A stretch of DNA of 6,959 bases from Mycobacterium sp. (GTDB taxonomy: Bacteria > Actinomycetota > Actinomycetes > Mycobacteriales > Mycobacteriaceae), in NCBI GenBank assembly GCA_023264755.1, contig JAHFVB010000271.1:1-6959 (forward strand), written 5' to 3'. A program made the position numbers and the translations under genes. This document shows, in pieces, positions 1-5,441 of the stretch. Every line of letters starts with the position of its first letter. The stretch's first letter is position 1. The notes under the pieces are model-generated. The model was given only the letters and a program-made list of their open reading frames with translations, had not been told where the DNA came from and did no database searches.

Positions 1-127
1 TCACGGGTGGTTGGCCCCGACGGTAGTCCGTGTTCACCCACCTGTGCCACATATTCCGCAGACCTGATTCGAGTTCTTCACCTTGCTTTGATGTCGCGGT
101 AACTCCCATCCGCTCGAACCGCCGGCC
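1..127. other. Intergenic or leader region left of comF; possible start of hpf
   Basis: This stretch lies downstream of the ComF-like gene. Bases about 60-110 are visibly richer in A/T than the rest of the window, as promoters often are in high-GC genomes. On the minus strand an ATG (50-52) and a GTG (35-37) share one frame that stays open to the window edge; the ATG has an AGGT about 9-10 bases upstream. In mycobacteria the next gene here is normally hpf (ribosome hibernation factor), followed by secA1, so this may be the hpf leader or its first dozen codons. The readable residues are too few and too generic to confirm that. I see no convincing terminator or sigma-factor box. Confidence 0.3.
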
Positions 128-754
128 TCATGCGTGCGCCACCGCCAGCACCGCGGCGACGCGGGCGCCCGCAGTTTGCAGGACCCGGACCGATTCGCAG
201 GCCGTCGCGCCCGTTGTCACGACGTCGTCGACGAGCACCACCTCACCGCGCACCCCGCCACACATCCGCACTCGGCCCGCGATGTTGGCCTCCCGCGCCC
301 CGGCGGAGAGCCCGACCGAATCGCGGGTGAACGCCCGCAGCCGCAGCGCCTGGACGACTTCGGCACCTGGCGGCGCGGCGGTCCGCGCCATGCGCGTCAC
401 CGGGTCGCCGCCCCGTCGGCGGGCAGCCGAACGTCGGGTGGGCCCCGGCACGAGCGTCACCGGCAGCTCGACTACTCCCCAGGCGACGAGCTGCCGCAGC
501 CCGGCGCCCAGGGCCGCCCCCAGCGGTCGGGCCAGCTCGCTGCGGCCGTGTTCCTTCACCGCGATGATCGTCGCGCGCCGCACCCCGGCATGCCGGCCGA
601 GCGAGAACACCGGGACGCCGGGATCGAGCCTCGGTGTGATCAGCATCGGCTGATCGGGCCGCACGGTCAGCGCCATGGCGCACGCCGGGCACCACCTGGT
701 CGAAGGGGCTCCGCACCCGCCGCATTCGACGGGTAGGACGAGGTCGAGCGCCAT
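128..754 (-). CDS. ComF-family phosphoribosyltransferase-like protein
   Basis: The 208-residue protein has the layout of ComF/ComFC and GntX proteins. A four-cysteine zinc finger sits at the N-terminus (C11, C14, C22, C25), and a type I phosphoribosyltransferase domain follows. The domain shows the family segment PTRRSAARRRGGDP (105-118) and a PRPP-binding loop VVLVDDVVTTGAT (172-184) with the paired aspartates D176-D177. Both signatures are intact, so the gene looks functional. In naturally competent bacteria ComFC helps imported single-stranded DNA to be processed or recombined; the substrate in mycobacteria is not established. The ATG at 752-754 is chosen because it opens directly on the LPVECGGCG motif of the family; no strong Shine-Dalgarno sequence precedes it. 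The length is normal for the family. By synteny it corresponds to the gene between lpqB and hpf in mycobacteria. Confidence 0.93.
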   Translation of the reverse strand: MALDLVLPVECGGCGAPSTRWCPACAMALTVRPDQPMLITPRLDPGVPVFSLGRHAGVRRATIIAVKEHGRSELARPLGAALGAGLRQLVAWGVVELPVTLVPGPTRRSAARRRGGDPVTRMARTAAPPGAEVVQALRLRAFTRDSVGLSAGAREANIAGRVRMCGGVRGEVVLVDDVVTTGATACESVRVLQTAGARVAAVLAVAHA

Positions 755-807
755 GGCGCCAGTGTGGTGCCGAGGTACGACACCGAATTGACGCCGAATC
801 GCTTACG

Positions 808-820
808 GTGACTTGGTCAC
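808..820. promoter_or_regulatory. Perfect inverted repeat, candidate operator between comF and the SDR gene
   Basis: GTGAC (808-812) and GTCAC (816-820) are exact inverted copies separated by TTG. They lie in the 96-base divergent region, about 20 bases before the SDR ribosome site. A TTGACG at 788-793 resembles a -35 box on the plus strand, but no well-spaced -10 follows it. The position suits an operator for a dimeric repressor acting on the plus-strand cassette, on comF or on both. The half-sites are short and could occur by chance. They are one base too close together for the usual CRP arrangement. The right half-site reads GTCACTGCT, which shares 7 of 9 bases with the GTCACAGCG-type MtrA motif as I remember it. 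Confidence 0.35.
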
Positions 821-837
821 TGCTCGGATCTCATCGT

Positions 838-842
838 GGAGG
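838..842 (+). promoter_or_regulatory. Ribosome binding site GGAGG that decides the SDR start
   Basis: GGAGG is a full Shine-Dalgarno core. It overlaps the first codons of the longest open frame (GTG at 836), so it cannot serve that start. It lies 5 bases before the GTG at 848 and 8 bases before the GTG at 851, and therefore favours one of these two codons. Confidence 0.7.
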
Positions 843-850
843 CTGCCGTG

Positions 851-1618
851 GTGCAGAACGGAAGTGCCCGCTCAGCGCTCGTGATCGGCGGCGCCTCGGG
901 CATCGGTTGGGCCACGGCCCGCGCGCTTGCCGCCGACGGCAGCAGGGTGACGATCGCCGACCTCGACGCCGATGGCGCAGCGGCCCGGGCCGGGGAACTC
1001 GGGCCCGAGCATGCCGGTGCTGCGGTGAACGTCACCGACGAGGACTCGGTGGCAGCCCTTTTCGAGCAGACCGGAACCGTGGACGTCGTCGTGACGACGG
1101 CGGGTTTCAGCAACATGTCCTACATCGTCGACATGCCGGTCGATCAGTTCCGTTCGGTCGTCGACGTCTGCCTCACCGGATCGCTCATCGTGGCCAAGTA
1201 CGCCGGTCGTCATCTGCGCGACAACGGTGCGCTGGTGTGGATTTCGTCGCTCAACGGTCGGCAACCCGCAGCCGGGATGAGCGCCTACTGCGCAGCCAAG
1301 GCCGGACTGTCGATGCTGACCCAGGTGGCGGCCATGGAGTTCGCCCCGCGCGGCATCCGCGTCAACGCCGTGGCACCGGGCTTCGTCCACACGCCGCTGA
1401 CCGAGAACGCGGCGTTGATTCCCGGCACCGTGGAGGAGTACGCGGAGAACACCGTGTTGGGTCGCCTGGGCACCCCCGAGGACATTGCGGAAGCCGTGTT
1501 GTTCATGACGAAGGCTGAGTGGTTGACCGGCGAGGTAATGGATCTCAACGGCGGTGCGCACATGAAGCGCTACCCCGACCTGATGGGCCGGATACAGAAG
1601 CTGATGGGCACGGCTTGA
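851..1618 (+). CDS. Short-chain dehydrogenase/reductase (classical SDR type, variant active site)
   Basis: This is a soluble NAD(P)-dependent oxidoreductase of the classical SDR family. Numbered from GTG 851 (255 residues), the cofactor loop is GGASGIG (13-19). Aspartates D37 and D39 end the second strand and suggest preference for NAD(H). The catalytic Ser lies in ISS (132-133), with YCAAK giving Tyr146 and Lys150. RVNAVAPGFVHTPL (170-183) and the C-terminal WLTGEVMDLNGG segment are also typical. Two positions are unusual: NNAG is TTAG (82-85), and the structural or catalytic Asn of the VNLTG motif is Cys107 (VCLTG). The start rests on the GGAGG at 838-842; GTG 848 is equally possible, while GTG 836 lacks a ribosome site. 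The substrate cannot be read from sequence. It is the first gene of the plus-strand cassette, 76 bases before the next gene, so co-transcription is possible but not shown. Confidence 0.93.
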   Translation: MQNGSARSALVIGGASGIGWATARALAADGSRVTIADLDADGAAARAGELGPEHAGAAVNVTDEDSVAALFEQTGTVDVVVTTAGFSNMSYIVDMPVDQFRSVVDVCLTGSLIVAKYAGRHLRDNGALVWISSLNGRQPAAGMSAYCAAKAGLSMLTQVAAMEFAPRGIRVNAVAPGFVHTPLTENAALIPGTVEEYAENTVLGRLGTPEDIAEAVLFMTKAEWLTGEVMDLNGGAHMKRYPDLMGRIQKLMGTA

Positions 1619-1683
1619 CGGCAGGCGTCCGTCGTCGAATACCGGAACGCACACGGATTCACGACCTCAGGCCCACCACAGAC

Positions 1684-1687
1684 AGGA
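1684..1687 (+). promoter_or_regulatory. Ribosome binding site AGGA of the zinc-ribbon membrane protein
   Basis: AGGA lies 7 bases before ATG 1695, a moderate match to the Shine-Dalgarno sequence. The remaining bases of the 76-base gap (1619-1694) show no clear terminator. A GGAAC at 1644-1648 recalls an ECF-sigma -35 box, but no matching -10 follows. Confidence 0.5.
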
Positions 1688-1694
1688 CCACGCA

Positions 1695-2813
1695 ATGGAC
1701 TGCCCCGAATGCTCGACACCGCAATCCGAGGGCGCGCGCTTCTGTGAAAGATGCGGCACCCCAATGTATGCCGCACTCCACCGGAGCAATCACTTCGTCG
1801 CCGATCCCGATGAACCGGTAGTTGCCCTGGCGTTGATGAGCACGCTGATGCCGCATCTGAGCGGGCGGCGCCACCAGCTCTACCGCAACGTGCTCAATCT
1901 GATGCTGCTGACTGCGCTGCTGGCCGCCGCATTCGGCTCGTTGGCGCTGGCGCTGGTGCTGGCCGCCATCGCCCTGCCGATCGTGATGCTCGTCTACGTC
2001 CACGATCACGACGTGTGGGGTGGCGAACCGGTCACGCTCGTCGGAGTCGGAGTCGTGTTGTCGCTCATCCTCGGGATCGGCGTCGGACTACTGCAGACGA
2101 CGGCGAACTCCTCCGGGTTGCTGGCGGCGACCACCGGCCAAGTGCCGAGCCTCGACACCATCGGCTTGGTCGGCCTCGCTGTTCCGGTGGTCACCTACGT
2201 GGCACTGCTCGTCGGCCCGCTGATCATGACCGCGCGTCCACAGTTCCGCCATCCCGTCGACGAAGTGGTCGTCTCGACGCTGGCTGGCGCGGCACTGTCG
2301 CTGGGCCTGTCCGTCGTCGTGCAGCAGGGGGCGTTCACCCACGTCATGGCCACTTCCGGAAACCCCGCCCAGGTTGCCTTCATCGCCCTGACGTTGGGCT
2401 TCCTTCAGCCCATCGTGTTCGCCACGGCGACCGCGATCGCGGTGATCCGGCTGCGCGAGCCCGATCTGAACAAAGCGGTGGGGATCGTGATCGGGCTCGC
2501 CCTGGTCGTGGTCTATGAGTTGGCGGCCACGCTGTTGGCGCCCTACGGCGCCAAGGGCATCGTCGTAACGACCTTCGTCGCGTTGCTGCTGGCCGGCGCC
2601 GGGCTGCTCGGGACGCGCCAGGAGCTGCACAACGCGCTGATCGCCGAGGCGAAGTTGGCCGCCGTGGGTGGCCAGGTCGCCCGGGCTGCCGACGTCGACC
2701 AGAGCTGCGCGCACTGCGCCGCGGAGCTCGGCGAAGGGGCCGCGTTCTGCAGTGCGTGCGGTACGCATTCGGCCACGTTGGCGCGGCCGGGCAACGCCGG
2801 ACAGTCCAGCTGA
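1695..2813 (+). CDS. Multi-pass membrane protein with a zinc ribbon at each terminus
   Basis: The protein has 372 residues. Residues 3-20 form one zinc ribbon (C3, C6, C17, C20) and residues 338-355 a second (C338, C341, C352, C355); both have exactly the spacing CX2C-X10-CX2C. Between them lie about eight hydrophobic segments, roughly 66-80, 84-102, 113-133, 158-178, 192-210, 226-250, 262-284 and 288-306. An even number of passes, and basic stretches next to the first and last segments (GRRHQLYR, GTRQELHN), place both ribbons in the cytoplasm. The start is fixed by the first Cys pair at residue 3 and by AGGA upstream. Such terminal ribbons usually mediate protein or nucleic-acid contacts; the role here is unknown. 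The loop DHDVWGGEP (103-111) and the segment FRHPVDEVVVSTLAG (184-198) faintly recall PrsW-type membrane proteases, but the EExxK motif is missing, so I do not call a protease. The gene probably forms an operon with the one 34 bases downstream. Confidence 0.88.
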   Translation: MDCPECSTPQSEGARFCERCGTPMYAALHRSNHFVADPDEPVVALALMSTLMPHLSGRRHQLYRNVLNLMLLTALLAAAFGSLALALVLAAIALPIVMLVYVHDHDVWGGEPVTLVGVGVVLSLILGIGVGLLQTTANSSGLLAATTGQVPSLDTIGLVGLAVPVVTYVALLVGPLIMTARPQFRHPVDEVVVSTLAGAALSLGLSVVVQQGAFTHVMATSGNPAQVAFIALTLGFLQPIVFATATAIAVIRLREPDLNKAVGIVIGLALVVVYELAATLLAPYGAKGIVVTTFVALLLAGAGLLGTRQELHNALIAEAKLAAVGGQVARAADVDQSCAHCAAELGEGAAFCSACGTHSATLARPGNAGQSS

Positions 2814-2836
2814 CGGCCCCCTGACCCCCCGAACGT

Positions 2837-2841
2837 AGGAG
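2837..2841 (+). promoter_or_regulatory. Strong ribosome binding site AGGAG for the Pro-rich membrane protein
   Basis: AGGAG lies 6 bases before ATG 2848 and is one of the best Shine-Dalgarno matches in the window. It lies within the 34-base gap after the zinc-ribbon gene and fixes the start of the next gene. Confidence 0.75.
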
Positions 2842-2847
2842 TCGAAC

Positions 2848-3657
2848 ATGTCCACACCGGCGGCGGAATCCCCCGGATCCTCCGGCCCTCCCCACCGCAA
2901 GAACGTCGAGCGGTTGGGGCACCGGCTGAGTTCGGCCACCGTCGTGCTGATCATCGTGGCCGCGCTGATCGTGGCGATCGGGGCCACGGCGGCCGTCATC
3001 TTCAGCGGTCCCGAGCCGGTGACCACCCCTCCGGACACCGGCGGCATCGGTTCGCACGTCCCGAAGGCCTCCGGCCAACTTCCCGGCGGGCCTGCCTCGG
3101 CGCCACTACCCACCGCGTCCAAGCCGACCCGCATGCAGGGCTTCGCCGCGGGATTGGGCGCGCCCGCCCCGCAACGTCCCCCGCTTGGCGACGTTCCGGC
3201 GGAGTACTTCAAGTTCGGCAACGGAGTGTCGGTGGAGCTGCCCAAGGGTTGGTCCGTGGGCCAGTCAAGTGACACCAGGTTGATGCTCAGTTTGGACGAG
3301 GGTGGGGCCGGGCTCTTCATCGTCGTCGGCACCGTCTTGTCGCGCGACATCGCGAAGGTCTTCGCCACCGATACCAGGGAGACGCAGAAGGACCTGAACA
3401 ACGTCGAGGTGCAGGCCGATGAGAAGTCGGACCGGATCATCACCTTGAGGGGCGAGAACTTTCAGCAGATGATGCTGGTCGGTTACACCGCGGACGCGAC
3501 CTCCCAGCAGGGCACCTTGCCGCTGACGGGAGCATGGATCGAACTCTTCAACCCCCAGACGGGAAGCTCGGCGTTCCTCGACTACTTCGCGGTGGACGTA
3601 CCGACGTTCAAGGCCCACGCCAACGACGTCGATGCCGTCATCAGCTCGATGGCCTGA
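2848..3657 (+). CDS. Single-pass membrane protein with Pro-rich linker and extracytoplasmic domain
   Basis: The protein has 269 residues. A basic cytoplasmic tail (about 1-28, with R17, K18, R22, R26) precedes one hydrophobic helix (about 30-53). No lipobox or clear signal-peptidase site follows, so it is probably an uncleaved N-in/C-out anchor. Residues about 54-116 form a linker rich in Pro, Gly and Ala, suited to crossing the peptidoglycan. Residues about 118-269 form a globular domain that opens with FGNGVSVELPKGWSV and ends in an amphipathic helix. That opening resembles the PsbP/Mog1-like fold of mycobacterial LpqN/Mtc28-type proteins; the resemblance is to a short motif only, and the family is an inference. 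There is no cysteine in the protein and no enzyme motif that I recognise. It follows the zinc-ribbon gene by 34 bases with its own strong ribosome site, so the two are likely co-expressed. Its stop lies 17 bases from the convergent lpqB stop. Confidence 0.88.
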   Translation: MSTPAAESPGSSGPPHRKNVERLGHRLSSATVVLIIVAALIVAIGATAAVIFSGPEPVTTPPDTGGIGSHVPKASGQLPGGPASAPLPTASKPTRMQGFAAGLGAPAPQRPPLGDVPAEYFKFGNGVSVELPKGWSVGQSSDTRLMLSLDEGGAGLFIVVGTVLSRDIAKVFATDTRETQKDLNNVEVQADEKSDRIITLRGENFQQMMLVGYTADATSQQGTLPLTGAWIELFNPQTGSSAFLDYFAVDVPTFKAHANDVDAVISSMA

Positions 3658-3661
3658 GCCT

Positions 3662-3674
3662 CCGACGTCGTCGG
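3662..3674. terminator. Short hairpin between convergent stop codons, possible bidirectional terminator
   Basis: CCGACG (3662-3667) and CGTCGG (3669-3674) are perfect inverted copies around one T. They fill nearly all of the 17-base gap between the stop of the Pro-rich protein gene and the stop of lpqB. In RNA this gives a stem of about five pairs, mostly G/C, with a three-base loop. There is no T-tract on either side, so it is at best a weak intrinsic terminator of the U-less kind proposed for mycobacteria. Confidence 0.3.
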
Positions 3675-5441
3675 TCAGCCCGACAACACCGGCAACGCGC
3701 CGGGCACCATCAGCGGGCGGACCTCGGCCCACATCAGGTCGTCCTCGGCCGCGGAACCCGAAAGCTGAAGCACGCCACGCTGATCGGCGACGTAGACGGT
3801 CGACGGGTTGGCGGCCACCGTCGACACCGGGGCCAGCAGATTCCGGCTGGGCCCGTCCGAGTTCACGCCGTCGAGGTTGACGTAGGAGACCGGGTGCTGT
3901 GGATCGGTGCGGCTCACCACGATGTCGTCGCCGGTGCGCCAGGACAGTGACACGGCGGTGTTCCCGAGCCCGAAGCCCAGCCGGCGGGGGTAGGTCAGGG
4001 CGTACTGGCCGCCTGCGGTCTGTTCGACGCTGGCGAGGATGACTTGGCCCTCGATCACCATGGCCGCGCGGGTGCCGTCGCGCGACAGTTGCAGTTCGGC
4101 GACGGCACCGGGGAAGTGCGCCTGCACCGCGGTGGAGTCGACGGGAATCCGGGCGGGCTGGCCCGACGCGGCCTCCTGGATCACGCGCACGACGTTGTTG
4201 CCGTCGACCACGATCCAGATCGCGTCCTCGAGTGACCAGCTCGGTCGGGACAGTGTGCGTCCGTCGATGGCCTGGGCGGCGTCCCCGCTGATCGGACCCA
4301 CCCACAGTGACGACGCCATGTCGGGTGCGCCGGGACGCAACGTCACCACCGAGGCGACTTCCTGCCCGCCGCGCGACAGGGTTGCGGCGGTCTGACCCGG
4401 CAGCTGGCCGAACATGCCCGCCACCTTCGGCGCCCGCGGGCCATCGAGGGACACCAGCGAGCCGCCGACCAGCGCGTGCAGGCCGGCCGCGGCGCCGGGG
4501 TCGGCGCCGGGGTCGGTGGCCGCCACGTCGGAGGTGTTCCACCCGTCGGCGAACCGGTCGTCGAGGGCGGCCCCGTCGGCGTTGATGACGTACGGACCGT
4601 TGATTCCCGCCCGGTTCAACGTCCAAATGAGCTGAGCGGCAAGCAGTTGCCGGCTGTGGGGGTCGGTGGTCGACAGACTCTCCAGCTCGATTCGCGCGCC
4701 GCCGTGGCCGCGGCCGACGCCGGTCTTGCCGCCGTCGGCGCGAGTGACCGGGCCACGCAGCCGCAACGGTGGGCCGAGCAGATTGCGCACGGTGTTGGCC
4801 ATCTCGGGGCGCGGACCCGAGACCAGCTTGGTCACCAACTCGGTGGCCAGCTGGTCGGGATCGGAGACGGCGACGTACCTGGGGTCGGGCACCATCGTCT
4901 TGCCGGTCGGGTCGACGAAGTACAACGTGTTGCGCTTGTAGGTCGATTGGAACTGCTGCCAATCCAGGAAAACCCCGTTGGGCAACCGGTCGATGCGCCA
5001 GCCGCCCGGAGTCTTGACCAGGTCGATGGTGCCCGGGTCGGGCAGCGCCCCCTCCCCCGTCTCGAACACGCCCATGTCCGACAGCGAGCCCAGGATGGCG
5101 GCCTTCATGGTCACCGAAACCCGGTCGGGGCCGCGGGTTTCGACGAACACGACGCGGTCGATCAGCAGCGCGCTACCCGCGTCGTCCCAGGCCCGCGATG
5201 CCGACTCGGTCAGGAACTGGCGGGCGGCCAGATGCCGGTTGGCGGGATCCGCCGTCGCCTTGAGGAATTCGCGCAGCAGCTCGTCGGGATCCATTGCCGG
5301 GGTCGGCGTCGGCAGGCTGGGCGGTGCGGGTCGATCCACGGTGCCGATGGCCTGCGGAGCCGATGACGTCGGCACCCCTGCGCAGCCGGTCATCAGCGTC
5401 ACCAGCAGCACCAGCCATGCGGCCAGCAGTGCGCGGCTCAC
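3675..5441 (-). CDS. lpqB: Lipoprotein LpqB, partner of sensor kinase MtrB
   Basis: This is a 588-residue lipoprotein, close to the usual LpqB length in mycobacteria. A short basic N-terminus and hydrophobic stretch end in the lipobox LMTGC with lipidated Cys20, so the mature protein is anchored on the outer face of the membrane. After a Pro-rich linker (about 30-50) come the LpqB N-terminal domain (about 50-165) and a GerMN-type domain (about 170-295). A C-terminal beta-propeller-like region follows (about 320-585), with repeated strand-turn units such as [21 protein letters not shown]. In mycobacteria LpqB binds the extracellular domain of MtrB and tunes MtrA phosphorylation, affecting the cell wall, division and motility. 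The start is GTG 5439-5441: it overlaps the mtrB stop as GTGA and is preceded by GGGGGAG at 5447-5453. A 12-base tandem duplication encodes DPGADPGA in the linker before the propeller. The frame is intact throughout. Confidence 0.97.
   Translation of the reverse strand: MSRALLAAWLVLLVTLMTGCAGVPTSSAPQAIGTVDRPAPPSLPTPTPAMDPDELLREFLKATADPANRHLAARQFLTESASRAWDDAGSALLIDRVVFVETRGPDRVSVTMKAAILGSLSDMGVFETGEGALPDPGTIDLVKTPGGWRIDRLPNGVFLDWQQFQSTYKRNTLYFVDPTGKTMVPDPRYVAVSDPDQLATELVTKLVSGPRPEMANTVRNLLGPPLRLRGPVTRADGGKTGVGRGHGGARIELESLSTTDPHSRQLLAAQLIWTLNRAGINGPYVINADGAALDDRFADGWNTSDVAATDPGADPGAAAGLHALVGGSLVSLDGPRAPKVAGMFGQLPGQTAATLSRGGQEVASVVTLRPGAPDMASSLWVGPISGDAAQAIDGRTLSRPSWSLEDAIWIVVDGNNVVRVIQEAASGQPARIPVDSTAVQAHFPGAVAELQLSRDGTRAAMVIEGQVILASVEQTAGGQYALTYPRRLGFGLGNTAVSLSWRTGDDIVVSRTDPQHPVSYVNLDGVNSDGPSRNLLAPVSTVAANPSTVYVADQRGVLQLSGSAAEDDLMWAEVRPLMVPGALPVLSG
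4491..4514. repeat. Two-copy 12-base tandem repeat inside lpqB
   Basis: GGCGCCGGGGTC occurs twice in direct succession (4491-4502 and 4503-4514). It is in frame and encodes the DPGADPGA stretch of LpqB (about residues 310-317), in the flexible linker between the GerMN domain and the propeller. Replication slippage here would change the linker length without breaking the frame. Confidence 0.8.

Noticed and set aside
808..820. CRP-type binding site
   Set aside because: The GTGA and TCAC half-sites are separated by five bases and not six, and the outer T/A of the consensus are lacking.
1644..1648. GGAAC as an ECF sigma-factor (SigE/SigH-like) -35 box before the zinc-ribbon gene
   Set aside because: No GTT-type -10 element occurs at the required distance downstream.
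872..1654. 260-codon open frame antisense to the SDR gene
   Set aside because: The plus-strand frame has every SDR motif; the antisense product has none and is rich in His/Arg/Gly.
2088..3443. 451-codon open frame on the minus strand, antisense to the zinc-ribbon and Pro-rich genes
   Set aside because: It spans two well-supported plus-strand genes and their ribosome sites. Its translation is low-complexity Arg/Gly/Ala/Gln-rich sequence with no recognisable domain, as expected of a shadow frame in high-GC DNA.
836..3657. Cassette as an insertion sequence, prophage fragment or defence island
   Set aside because: I find no transposase, integrase, nuclease, helicase, terminal inverted repeats or target duplications at its borders, and composition resembles the flanks.
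3265..4962. 565-codon open frame on the minus strand in another frame over lpqB
   Set aside because: The translation is dominated by Arg, Gly and Pro without domains, and lpqB itself accounts for the region with lipobox and family domains.
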